Assembly (NCBI GenBank): GCA_018266755.1
Contig: JAFDZW010000005.1
Coordinates: 775,233 to 839,232 of the forward strand
Origin: Bacteroidota bacterium
GTDB taxonomy: Bacteria > Bacteroidota > Ignavibacteria > Palsa-1295
Direction of reading: 5' to 3'
Length of the DNA: 64,000 bases
A model generated the notes under the pieces. The model was not told the origin of the DNA and did no database searches. It saw only the letters and a program-made list of their open reading frames with translations. The translations under genes were made by a program, and so were the position numbers. Of this stretch, positions 45,155 through 54,201 are shown piece by piece; positions within the stretch are counted from its first letter, which is position 1; each line of letters begins with the position of its first letter.

Positions 45155-47302
45155 CTAACGTGTCACCACGATCTGTGTCGTTGCGGCTGCATTTCCGGCT
45201 TCCACGACAAGAATGTACGTCCCCGTGCTCAACCCTCCGAGATTGAATTCGCATGCATGCTCGCCGTCGGACTGCAGCCCTTGCATTGAGCTCAACACTC
45301 TGGCACCGAGCAGATCGAAAACTTGTATCGTCGTCGGTGCCTGCTGATCGAGGCGATATAATAGATGAATCCGGTTCACCGCAGGGTTCGGATATACACG
45401 CTCGATCTGCAACGTTGATACCGTTGCTGCTGTCGGATTCTTCACGTCGGCTTCCTCGTCCGTATCGATTCGCAAGATCGTCCCCCGGAAACCGCAGCTC
45501 CAGCCGGCATGGGTTGTGCCGTACGCAATTCCGAAGAGGTCGTTGGATGTCGGGGTTGTCTGCGCAGTCCAGGCACTTGTGGGATCGGTCGTATGCAAGA
45601 TCAGTCCGTTTCGTCCGACCATAGTCGCGTGGTATCCGTCTGCAGTATAGATCGCTTGCGGAGGTTTCGGAGAGACGGTCTGCAGTTCGGTGGCGTTCCA
45701 TGTATCCCCGCCGTCGACTGTATAGGCTACTGCCCCGGTATAATTTCCAAAGCCAATCCCAACGGCATAGGCATGGGTCGGCGATGTTCCGACGGCGATA
45801 CTATTGAATGCAAAATCGGTGGTCGGCATGACAAGCCTCCACGAGATGCCTGCATCCGTTGTCTTGAAGATACCGGCCGGTGATGCGATCATTCCCCTCG
45901 ACGAATCGAAGAATGCAATGCCGTTAATACCGAACGAGTCGGGGAGCGGCCCATGATAACGGGTCCAATATTGTCCGCCGTCGGTCGAGCGAAGGAATAG
46001 TGCAGAGTCGCCGCCGATATAGATTGCATTGCGGCTGGCTTGTGTAATACAACGGAAATGCTTCGTCGTAGCCAGGGGGACCTGTTTCCAGCTCGCTCCG
46101 GCATTCGTCGTTGAAAGCATCGTGCCGAATTCACCGACGATAAACCCACGCCCGTCGGTGTCGAGGATGGATGCGAGCAAATTCTGATTCGTGCCGCTTA
46201 CCGTTGGCAGCCAAGTGTGACCGCTGTCCGAGGTTATCAGGATCGCCCCATTCCCGCCGGCAGCGAAACCGGTCTTGCCGTCCGGCATCATCTTTACCGT
46301 GCGGAACGTCTGGATCTCGGGTTTGCGCGGAATGAACTCCCATGTCGCTCCGCCATCCGTTGTTCTCATCAGGACGCCATCCTGCCCGACGACCATTCCG
46401 AGTTTATCGGAATACATCGAGACACCTTTGATCGAACTGAACGAACCGAAGTAGGAGCGATTCCAACTATTTCCCCCGTCGAATGAGTAGAGTATCTCAC
46501 CGTAGTCACCAACGGCTACCACGCTATTCGGGCTCTTGGAATCAACTCGGTTCAGCGCCGTACCACCGAGCGTAAAGTTGTTGCTGTCGAGCAAATGCCA
46601 ATGTACGCCCTGATCGGGAGACCCGATCATATAACGGCTCGGGCTGCCGACGGCCACAATATGTTGGTCGTCGAGGAAGCACAGGTCGTTGATCGTATTT
46701 TGATACGGGATCTGGAATTGCACGAAGGTATGGGCTGTGTCGTGCGATACGTAGAACGCGCCGTTATCACCGACGAAGACGATGAAATCCGGCCGCAGCA
46801 TACGAAGACCGCGGATAAACCCAAAGCCCAACTCGCCGCCATATTGACTCCACGTCTTGCCGCCGTCGCGCGTAATTCGGAGCAGGCCGTTGCTGGATGT
46901 CCCTCCGCAGATAATCGCGGTATTCTGGTCGACCATCAGCACACCGAACAACTGCTGGGTAATACCGATGTTCAACGTTTTCCAGGTTTGTCCGCCGTCG
47001 GTGGTTTTGTATGCCGCACCATTCGAACCGACCGTCATGCCTGTAAGGCTATCGATAAAATTCACGGCATAGAGGTTCTGAGACCCGATCGATTGATTGA
47101 CGATCGTTGCTCCCGCATCCGTCGAACGCGCAACCGTTCCTTTATCGCCAACCATAAACATCGTCGTCGGCGATACCATCTGGATCGCGCGGTAATACCC
47201 GGCAATATTCGACGGGTTTTGTGTGATCCAGGTATTGATCTGCGCGTCGGCAGATGAATAGATACACAGCGATACAATCAACAGAACGAATGAGCGGATC
47301 AT
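45155..47302 (-). CDS. tandem Asp-box T9SS protein, paralogue 2
   Basis: 715 residues; signal peptide MIRSFVLLIVSLCIYSSADA. Same plan as paralogue 1: 'NTWITQNPSN' opening, propeller with about eleven Asp-box motifs (TTDGGQTW, TRDGGKTW, TTDGGATW, STDGGQYW, TVDGGDTW), the shared 'YWTRYHGPLPD' block, the linker and a T9SS domain ('YPNPAVNRIHLLY...STGTYILVV'). The linker DNA is identical to that of paralogue 1 over 98 bp. 97 bp separate it from paralogue 1. Confidence 0.85.
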   Translation of the reverse strand: MIRSFVLLIVSLCIYSSADAQINTWITQNPSNIAGYYRAIQMVSPTTMFMVGDKGTVARSTDAGATIVNQSIGSQNLYAVNFIDSLTGMTVGSNGAAYKTTDGGQTWKTLNIGITQQLFGVLMVDQNTAIICGGTSSNGLLRITRDGGKTWSQYGGELGFGFIRGLRMLRPDFIVFVGDNGAFYVSHDTAHTFVQFQIPYQNTINDLCFLDDQHIVAVGSPSRYMIGSPDQGVHWHLLDSNNFTLGGTALNRVDSKSPNSVVAVGDYGEILYSFDGGNSWNRSYFGSFSSIKGVSMYSDKLGMVVGQDGVLMRTTDGGATWEFIPRKPEIQTFRTVKMMPDGKTGFAAGGNGAILITSDSGHTWLPTVSGTNQNLLASILDTDGRGFIVGEFGTMLSTTNAGASWKQVPLATTKHFRCITQASRNAIYIGGDSALFLRSTDGGQYWTRYHGPLPDSFGINGIAFFDSSRGMIASPAGIFKTTDAGISWRLVMPTTDFAFNSIAVGTSPTHAYAVGIGFGNYTGAVAYTVDGGDTWNATELQTVSPKPPQAIYTADGYHATMVGRNGLILHTTDPTSAWTAQTTPTSNDLFGIAYGTTHAGWSCGFRGTILRIDTDEEADVKNPTAATVSTLQIERVYPNPAVNRIHLLYRLDQQAPTTIQVFDLLGARVLSSMQGLQSDGEHACEFNLGGLSTGTYILVVEAGNAAATTQIVVTR
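45399..45496. repeat. 98-bp tract identical to one in paralogue 1
   Basis: Partner of 43133-43230; see there. The equivalent region of paralogues 3 and 4 is similar to each other (GTATCGATGCGCAAAATCG) but differs from this one, so exchange seems to occur within pairs 1-2 and 3-4. Confidence 0.9.
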
Positions 47303-47337
47303 AGAGCCAAAGAGTTACACACCAAATTCGAACTAAT

Positions 47338-47366
47338 AATAACCATCATTCCCCTAAAAGGTTACA
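47338..47366 (-). promoter_or_regulatory. ECF-type promoter of paralogue 2
   Basis: TGTAAC (47366-47361), 17 bp, GTTATT (47343-47338), with the first element 59-64 bp before the ATG. The stretch TGTAACCTTTTAG nearly equals TGTAACCTTTTTAG before the ECF sigma gene. A second TGTAAC occurs at 47319-47314 but is too close to the start to serve as a -35. Confidence 0.6.
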
Positions 47367-47422
47367 GTACCGTTACGGCTTGAATTCTATATGAGATACG
47401 ACTTTGTATTACCCCGATCGCC

Positions 47423-49579
47423 TCATTTGACAACGACGATCTGTGTGGTTGCGGCAGCGTTGCCAACAGAAAGAAAGAGCAGATACGAGCCGCTGGCAAG
47501 TTCGCCGAGGTTTAATTCGTCGGTATGCTCCCCGTTCGCTCGCATACCGAGCTGCGCGTCCAGCACTCGTACTCCGAGCTGGTCGAACACTTGCACGTTC
47601 GCCTTGCCGGGTTGGTCAAGCTGATACAACAAGCGCACCCGCGATACTGCCGGATTCGGATACACTCGTTCGATCGTGAGATGCGGCATTGCAATGACAT
47701 CGGGATTTCGGACATCCAATCCTTCGTCGGTATCGATGCGCAAAATCGTCCCGCGAATCCCGCAACTCCACCCGGCACGCGTCGAGCCATAGACAATACC
47801 GTACAGATTATTTGTTGTCGGCGCTGATTGCGTAGACCAAGTGACACCGCCATCAACCGAATGATAGATCAATCCATAGTGCCCTACAAAGGTCGCGTGA
47901 ACTCCATCCGGTGTAAAGACATCGGACGGTGGAAACGGACTGCGTTGTAATAATTCTGTACATACCCACGTCTCTCCCCGGTCGGTACTGTAGCCGACAG
48001 CACCGGTGAACTGTCCCCCCGTTGCAAGACCTACACCGATTGCATTCGGCATCATACTACTGGCCGATAATTTCATGAACCCGCACACAATCGGAGAGAG
48101 TACCAAATGCCACGAAATACCTGCATCGGTTGTCTTGAACACACCGAATGGCGAGCACACCAACCCTTGCAGCGAATCAAAGAAGGTCATCCCAGTGATC
48201 GCAAATGAATCCGGCAACGGCCCATGGTAGCGAGTCCAATACGCCCCTCCGTCCGTCGACTTCAGAAACAGTGCCGAGTCACCACCGATATAGAGCGTGT
48301 TCTTGCTTGCCTCGGCGATGCAATGCAATGTCTTCGACGTGGCGAGAGTAACGCGCGACCACGTAACGCCGGCATCGCTAGTCCGCAGCAGCGTGCCGAA
48401 GTCGCCTACGACAAACCCTCGCCCATCCTCATTAAGCACTGCTCCGTTGAGCCCGGTGATGACACCAGTTGCAGAGGGAATCCATGTGTGGCCACTATCG
48501 ACAGTATACAGAATCGTCCCGTAACCTCCGGCGGCGAATCCGCGCTGGCCGTCCGGCATCATCCGGATCGCTCGCAGCGTACGAACTTCCGGCCGACGAG
48601 GGATGAACTCCCACGTCACGCCGCCGTCGGATGTACGCATGATCAGTCCGTCCTGACCAACGGTGATACCATCAAGCGCAGAGTACATCGAAATCGCCTT
48701 CAATCCACCAAGCGATCCGAAGAAGCTTCGTGTCCAGTTCTCACCTCCGTTGGTCGAATAGAGGATCTCACCGTAGTCGCCGACGGTGACCACGTGCGCA
48801 AGATCGTTAGCATCGACACCGTTGAGCTGGGCGGATCCGAGATCGAAGTTCGCACTATCGAGCGCATGCCAATGCGTACCGCCATCGGATGTGCCAAGCA
48901 TATACCGGCCGGGGCTGCCGACAGCCACAATATGCTGCTCGTCGAGGAAACAGACATCATTGAGGTCGTTCTGATATGGCAGAAGATACTTCGTGAACGA
49001 CGCGGCATGGTTTCGCGTAACATAGAGCGACCCGTTCAAACCGACGAGGACAATGAAGTCCGGTCGAAGCATCCGAACCCGTTTGACAATACCGATCCCA
49101 AGTTCGGCAGCAAACAACGTCCACGTCGCTCCTCCATCGCGCGAAATATGAATCGTGCCGCTCTCCGACGTGCCACCGCAGGCGATCGCAAGGCTATCGT
49201 CAACCATCAATACGCTGTGTAGTGGTTCGTTCGATCCGGCACCGATATTCATCGGCAGCCACGTGGCCCCGCCATCGGTGGTCTGAAATGCGACGCCGGC
49301 TTCGCCCACACACATTCCACGGAGCGAATCGAGAAAGCTTACGCCGAGAAGCGACTTGGTCGTGAGCGATTTGCTCAAAAGTGTGTATCCCCCATCGGTG
49401 GAGTACGCGACGGTCCCTACGTCACCGACGGCGAACATGGTCGTCGGTGTCACCATCTGCACCGCGTGATAGACGCCGGCTAAGTTGGAGGGGTTCTGCG
49501 TAACCCACGTATTACGCTGTCCGTGCACGGAGTGCGCAAGACACAGCGATGCGACGAAAATGAGAATTGAGCGAATCAT
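47423..49579 (-). CDS. tandem Asp-box T9SS protein, paralogue 3
   Basis: 718 residues from the ATG giving MIRSILIFVASLCLAHS; the frame continues 23 codons upstream without support. Opening 'NTWVTQNPSNLAGVYHAVQ', about eleven Asp-box motifs (TTDGGATW, SRDGGATW, TSDGGTHW, STNGGENW, SVDGGVTW), 'YWTRYHGPLPD', linker 'CGIRGTILRIDTDE' and T9SS domain ('YPNPAVSRVRLLY...SGSYLLFL'). Closest to paralogue 4 in the opening ('MVTPTTMFAVGDVG') and linker. Confidence 0.85.
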   Translation of the reverse strand: MIRSILIFVASLCLAHSVHGQRNTWVTQNPSNLAGVYHAVQMVTPTTMFAVGDVGTVAYSTDGGYTLLSKSLTTKSLLGVSFLDSLRGMCVGEAGVAFQTTDGGATWLPMNIGAGSNEPLHSVLMVDDSLAIACGGTSESGTIHISRDGGATWTLFAAELGIGIVKRVRMLRPDFIVLVGLNGSLYVTRNHAASFTKYLLPYQNDLNDVCFLDEQHIVAVGSPGRYMLGTSDGGTHWHALDSANFDLGSAQLNGVDANDLAHVVTVGDYGEILYSTNGGENWTRSFFGSLGGLKAISMYSALDGITVGQDGLIMRTSDGGVTWEFIPRRPEVRTLRAIRMMPDGQRGFAAGGYGTILYTVDSGHTWIPSATGVITGLNGAVLNEDGRGFVVGDFGTLLRTSDAGVTWSRVTLATSKTLHCIAEASKNTLYIGGDSALFLKSTDGGAYWTRYHGPLPDSFAITGMTFFDSLQGLVCSPFGVFKTTDAGISWHLVLSPIVCGFMKLSASSMMPNAIGVGLATGGQFTGAVGYSTDRGETWVCTELLQRSPFPPSDVFTPDGVHATFVGHYGLIYHSVDGGVTWSTQSAPTTNNLYGIVYGSTRAGWSCGIRGTILRIDTDEGLDVRNPDVIAMPHLTIERVYPNPAVSRVRLLYQLDQPGKANVQVFDQLGVRVLDAQLGMRANGEHTDELNLGELASGSYLLFLSVGNAAATTQIVVVK

Positions 49580-49613
49580 GGCGCCAATCGATTCGCGAGT
49601 ACGTTGATCGAAT

Positions 49614-49642
49614 AGAGGCATCTTTTTAAGAACAATGTTACA
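49614..49642 (-). promoter_or_regulatory. ECF-type promoter of paralogue 3
   Basis: TGTAAC (49642-49637), 17 bp, GCCTCT (49619-49614); the first element is 58-63 bp before the ATG. Confidence 0.5.
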
Positions 49643-49681
49643 TCGCATCTATCGACCTCGCCACATAATAGACATACACCG

Positions 49682-51823
49682 TCACCGCACCACAACCAAT
49701 TGAGCAGTAGCTAAAGCCGATTCCGTCGTCAACGTGACGACATATGAACCGGCGGGTAATGCACGCACATCGAGTTCGGAACTGTGCTCCCCTTCGGTAA
49801 GGATACCAAGATCTCTTGAGAGAACCCTCTTCCCCTGGATGTCCATGATTGAAATCGTTGCCGAAGAGCTCTCCGGTGTTGAAATCAACAAGCGAATCCG
49901 GTCGGAAGCAGGGTTTGGATAAATACGCTCGATGTCCACGGTTGGCAGTACGACGTGTGTCGGATTGCGCACATCGGCCTGCTCGTCGGTATCGATGCGC
50001 AAAATCGTCCCGCGAATTCCGCAACTCCACCCGGCATGCGTCGAGCCGAAGCCGACACCGAAGAGGCTGTTCGATGTAAGTGTCGTCTGAAGCGACCACA
50101 CTCCATCCGGGCTGCTGACATGCGTGATCTGACCGTAGCGACCAACGGCGGTCGCATGGTAACCATCGGCAGTATAAATTGCATACGCCCGGCTCACGAC
50201 GCTCCCAGAGATCGCTATTCCCCATGTGTCGCCACCATCAGTAGTATGCGCATAAAACGAACCGTCAAACGAGGTACCAAGCGCAAATGCATTTGTCGGT
50301 GAACTACCAATCGCGACTGCAATCCACGCGGCAGGTAATCCGGTAGAAATGACCTGCTTCCAGGTAATTCCTGCATCGTCAGTCTTCCACATTCCGTCGG
50401 GCGAGCCAACAACCCCTCGCAACGAATCGAAAAAATTCAGCGAAGTGACTCCGAACGAATCGGGCAACGGCCCATGATACCGTGTCCAATACTCTCCTCC
50501 ATCTATCGATTTCAAGAACAATGCTGAGTCACCGCCGATATAGAGCGTATTGCGGCTCGCCTCTGCGATGCACGTCAATCGTCTACTTGTACTGAGCTTG
50601 ACCGTAGCCCATGTTGCGCCTGCATCGGTCGTCCGAAGCAGCGTCCCCATTTCGCCGACGATATAGCCCCGACCGTCGGCATTGAGAACTGCCGCGAGCA
50701 GCCCTGCAATAGTACCCGACTCGACCGGATTCCATGTGTGACCGCTATCCCGTGTAAACAAGATCGACCCGTAGCCCCCTGCGGCAAAGCCGGTACTTCC
50801 GTCCGGCATCATTCTCACCGTTCGAAGTGTACGGATCTCCGGTCGGCGCGGAAGGAACTCCCAACTCGCTCCTCCATCGGTCGTTCTCATAATCACTCCA
50901 TCCTGACCGACCACCAACCCACTCGTTGCCGAGTACATCGACACACCTTTGAGCGATGTCAGCGCACCGAAGTCACTTCGATTCCATGTGTCGCCTCCAT
51001 CGCTCGAGTACAAGAGCTCGCCGAAATCGCCGACGGCAACCACTGCATGCGGATCTTTCGAGTCCACCCCATTCAACTGGGCAGCGCCCAATGTGAAGTT
51101 ATTCGTATCGAGCGCCCGCCAATGGGCTCCTTGGTCCGATGAGCCGACCAAATAGCGGCTCGGACCGCCAACAGCAACGACATGCAATTCGTCGAGGAAG
51201 CAGACGTCGTTGAGATCGTTTTGGTATGGCAGTTGATATTGAAGGAAGGTCCGCGCGGAGTCCCGGGAAACGTAGTACGTCCCGTTCGCGCCGACGAAGA
51301 CGATAAAATCCGGGCGAAGCATTCGGATGTTTTTGATCGCGCCAACGCCTAACTCGCCTGAATACGGTTTCCAGGTAGCTCCTCCGTCGCGAGTGATGCG
51401 AAGGCTGCTAAAACTGCTCGCCCCGCCGCACACTAATGCCAAGTTGTGATCGACCATCAAGACCCCATAGAGCTGTTCGCTCCCGCCGATGTTCATTGGC
51501 AGCCACGTATTCCCCCCGTCGGTCGTCTTGAATGCATTGCCTTCTTCGCCGACGACCATCCCGGTGAGCGAGTCGGCGAAATTTACTCCGTAGAACGACT
51601 TTCGCATGATCGACCTGTTCTCCAGCGTTACCCCGCCATCTAACGATCGGGCGATGATCCCGACGTCACCGACGGCGAACATCGTCGTCGGCGTCACCAT
51701 TTGCACCGCACGATAGACTCCCGCAAGATTCGGAGGGTTCTGTGTGACCCAGGTATTGAGTTGGGCGTGCGCGACATGCGCTGCCACCAGCAGGATGAAG
51801 GATAGAATGAGTGTGTGTCTCAC
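49682..51823 (-). CDS. tandem Asp-box T9SS protein, paralogue 4
   Basis: 713 residues from a GTG start; signal peptide MRHTLILSFILLVAAHVAHA. 'NTWVTQNPPNLAGVYRAVQ', about eleven Asp-box motifs (TTDGGNTW, TRDGGATW, SSDGGDTW, TTDGGASW, TTDGGDTW), 'YWTRYHGPLPD', linker 'CGIRGTILRIDTDE' and T9SS domain ('YPNPASDRIRLLI...AGSYVVTL'). It is the first gene of the array in transcription order; 102 bp separate it from paralogue 3. Confidence 0.85.
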   Translation of the reverse strand: MRHTLILSFILLVAAHVAHAQLNTWVTQNPPNLAGVYRAVQMVTPTTMFAVGDVGIIARSLDGGVTLENRSIMRKSFYGVNFADSLTGMVVGEEGNAFKTTDGGNTWLPMNIGGSEQLYGVLMVDHNLALVCGGASSFSSLRITRDGGATWKPYSGELGVGAIKNIRMLRPDFIVFVGANGTYYVSRDSARTFLQYQLPYQNDLNDVCFLDELHVVAVGGPSRYLVGSSDQGAHWRALDTNNFTLGAAQLNGVDSKDPHAVVAVGDFGELLYSSDGGDTWNRSDFGALTSLKGVSMYSATSGLVVGQDGVIMRTTDGGASWEFLPRRPEIRTLRTVRMMPDGSTGFAAGGYGSILFTRDSGHTWNPVESGTIAGLLAAVLNADGRGYIVGEMGTLLRTTDAGATWATVKLSTSRRLTCIAEASRNTLYIGGDSALFLKSIDGGEYWTRYHGPLPDSFGVTSLNFFDSLRGVVGSPDGMWKTDDAGITWKQVISTGLPAAWIAVAIGSSPTNAFALGTSFDGSFYAHTTDGGDTWGIAISGSVVSRAYAIYTADGYHATAVGRYGQITHVSSPDGVWSLQTTLTSNSLFGVGFGSTHAGWSCGIRGTILRIDTDEQADVRNPTHVVLPTVDIERIYPNPASDRIRLLISTPESSSATISIMDIQGKRVLSRDLGILTEGEHSSELDVRALPAGSYVVTLTTESALATAQLVVVR

Positions 51824-51859
51824 GGCACTATTGAACAGGGGAACAGTATTCCTTAGAGA

Positions 51860-51888
51860 AGAAACTCTCGAGGGGGTGAAAAGTTACA
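51860..51888 (-). promoter_or_regulatory. ECF-type promoter of paralogue 4
   Basis: TGTAAC (51888-51883), 17 bp, GTTTCT (51865-51860); first element 60-65 bp before the GTG. The remaining gap to 52044 serves the divergent nfeD-like gene and shows no other structure. Confidence 0.55.
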
Positions 51889-52044
51889 GCCGCCCACGGG
51901 GCCGATAGTGCCCTGATTTGATTAACGTTAGGTTTGTGGGTCTCGGTGAGGCGAAGAATAGGGCACCAGATAGGAACGGGGCTCCTAGGCCGATGACACC
52001 CAAGCGAGTATTCGCGTGTTTGTTCGACAACGATACCACACTAT

Positions 52045-53367
52045 ATGCTCAGATCCTGCATTGTGATGATCGCCTTGTTGTTCGTGGTCGGGTCGTCCGC
52101 CGCTCAGCAAAAGGTCGAGGTCATCGATATCATCGGCGAAGTCGATCCCGCAATGTCGAACTATGTTGACCGTTGCGTCAACGAAGCACAGGAACAGCAT
52201 GCTGTGATCCTGCTGCGAGTCAATACATTCGGCGGCAGACTCGATGTTGCAACGCACATCCGCGATGCAATAATCAACGCGAAGGTCCCCGCAACGATCG
52301 CCTTTATCGACAAACGTGCAATTTCGGCCGGTGCGCTTATCACGCTTTCCGCACAGAAGATTTATATGTCGCCGGGCTCCACGTTCGGCGCGGCAACCCC
52401 GATCCACGAGACGGGTGAAAAGGCTTCGGAAAAAGTTGTTAGTTATATGCGCGCCGAAATGCGCACGACAGCCGAACTGCACCACCGCAACCCCAACGTC
52501 GCTGCCGCCATGGTCGACGAACAACTGGGCCTCGACAGTGCATCGGGCATCTCCCTGGCAAAAGGCAGCTTACTGACACTGACCAACGAGAGCGCACGCA
52601 AATCAGGGTATATCGACGGCGAAGTGAATACGCTCAACGAGGCTCTTACTACCGCAGGATATTCGAATGTGGTAGTCACAGAAGCATCGCAGACGCTCTC
52701 TGACGAAGTGATCCGCTTCCTGACACTGCCAATGGTCAGCAGTATCCTTATCCTCATCGGGCTTGTAGGTATTTTCTATACGATCAAGACGGGTCATGTC
52801 GGGATGATTACCCTGACGTCGATCGCGGCGCTCATCCTGTTCTTTACCGCCCAGTATGTGACCCAGATCGCACCGATCATGGCGTTGGTGCTTTTTCTCG
52901 TCGGTATTTTTCTTTTCCTTATCGAACTCACACCAATCCCCTCGTTTGGCGTAGCGGCAGTGCTTGGTTTGACCGGCGTATTCCTCGGCTTATTCCTTGC
53001 CCTTGCCGGCGATCTGCGTGCGCTGACACCCGAGCGGATCCGAACGACATCGGAGGTGCTTGCCGGCGCGTTGCTTGGCTTCATTGTCGCAATGTTCATC
53101 ATAATAAGGTATGCGCCGGGTTGGGGATTGATGCGGAAGTTTGTCCATCAAGTTTCGTCATCGTCGACGACAGCGATCAGCTCTGGTCGTAACGACCTTC
53201 TCGGACGATTCGGATTGGCGATCACACCGCTTCGGCCAAGCGGTACCGCAATGATCGACGGGAAGCATGTGGATGTCGTGACGACCGGCGAATTCGTGCC
53301 GGCAGGTTCGTCCGTCGAAGTAGTGCAGATCGCTGCCAGCAAGATTGTCGTTCGAACACGAGAGTAA
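52045..53367 (+). CDS. NfeD-family membrane serine protease
   Basis: 440 residues. Signal peptide (1-20), a ClpP-class domain with 'VILLRVNTFGGRLDVATHIRDAI' and the nucleophile region 'AISAGALITLSAQKIYMSPGSTFGAATPI', then four or five transmembrane helices (about 230-355) and a C-terminal OB-fold NfeD domain ('GLAITPLRPSGTAMIDGKHVDVVTTGEFV'). Long-form NfeD proteins usually pair with a stomatin (SPFH) gene; here the next gene, 5 nt away, is an ABC permease instead. Confidence 0.9.
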   Translation: MLRSCIVMIALLFVVGSSAAQQKVEVIDIIGEVDPAMSNYVDRCVNEAQEQHAVILLRVNTFGGRLDVATHIRDAIINAKVPATIAFIDKRAISAGALITLSAQKIYMSPGSTFGAATPIHETGEKASEKVVSYMRAEMRTTAELHHRNPNVAAAMVDEQLGLDSASGISLAKGSLLTLTNESARKSGYIDGEVNTLNEALTTAGYSNVVVTEASQTLSDEVIRFLTLPMVSSILILIGLVGIFYTIKTGHVGMITLTSIAALILFFTAQYVTQIAPIMALVLFLVGIFLFLIELTPIPSFGVAAVLGLTGVFLGLFLALAGDLRALTPERIRTTSEVLAGALLGFIVAMFIIIRYAPGWGLMRKFVHQVSSSSTTAISSGRNDLLGRFGLAITPLRPSGTAMIDGKHVDVVTTGEFVPAGSSVEVVQIAASKIVVRTRE

Positions 53368-53372
53368 GCGAA

Positions 53373-54200
53373 ATGGCACAGGGTATCAAACCGCTCCGCA
53401 TCCTGAACTATGCGTTGCTGATCGTCGCTTCGGTTGCGACGTTCTTCCCGTTGCTCTGGATGATCGTGTTGTCACTCTCGCCGAACCCGGCGGGATCTGC
53501 GACGATCTCGGAGCTCATCGCAAAAGGATTCACGCTGTCGAACTACTCCGATATTCTCTCTGCGGATAGTTATGGGCGCTACTTTGTCAATTCCACCGTG
53601 GTCGCATTCCTCGTTGCCGTTGGTAACTGCGTGTTGTGTTTGTACACGGCGTATGCATTCGCACGGCTGGACTTCCCCTTCAAGCGCACACTCTTTACAT
53701 CGGTGCTGCTGGTATTGATGCTCCCGGCGTATGTCGTGATGATCCCCTTGTACCGCGAAATGGTGACCTTCGGTTGGATCAACACATACTTTGCACTGAC
53801 GCTCCCGTTTCTTGTAACTCCGCTCGGTATCTTTCTGCTTCGTCAGTACATCGGCGAATTGCCCAAAGAGTTGGAAGAAGCGGCGTTGCTTGATGGCGCA
53901 AGCCTCATGAGCGTGATCCATAAGATCATTTTCCCCCTCACCCGTCCGGCGCTCATTGTACTGTTTCTCTACCAGTTTCTCAATACCTGGAATGCCTTTC
54001 TCTTCCCGTTTCTCTTTACCAATACGGACAAGCTCCGGACGTTACCTGTCGCGCTGACATTCTTTCAGGGACAACAATCCATCGATATCGGACACTTGAT
54101 GGCAGGCGCAGGGCTATCGGCGATCCCGGTGCTCATTCTCTTTGCAGTCTTTCAACGCAAGATCATTGCGGGGCTCACCGCAGGCGCCGTCAAAGGGTAA
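53373..54200 (+). CDS. carbohydrate ABC transporter permease (MalG type)
   Basis: 275 residues, six transmembrane helices. The EAA loop that docks with the ATPase is clear: 'LEEAALLDGASLMSVIHKIIFPLTRPAL' at about 169-196. 'LPAYVVMIPLYREM' is typical of the MalG side. No MalF-type partner, binding protein or ATPase gene is in the window, so the rest of the transporter must be encoded elsewhere. It is coupled to the nfeD-like gene by a 5-nt gap and converges on ispB. Confidence 0.9.
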   Translation: MAQGIKPLRILNYALLIVASVATFFPLLWMIVLSLSPNPAGSATISELIAKGFTLSNYSDILSADSYGRYFVNSTVVAFLVAVGNCVLCLYTAYAFARLDFPFKRTLFTSVLLVLMLPAYVVMIPLYREMVTFGWINTYFALTLPFLVTPLGIFLLRQYIGELPKELEEAALLDGASLMSVIHKIIFPLTRPALIVLFLYQFLNTWNAFLFPFLFTNTDKLRTLPVALTFFQGQQSIDIGHLMAGAGLSAIPVLILFAVFQRKIIAGLTAGAVKG

Positions 54201-54201
54201 G

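Noticed and set aside
48224-49222. 332-codon plus-strand frame within paralogue 3
   Set aside because: Antisense to Asp-box repeats; the repeated blade structure itself creates the open frame.
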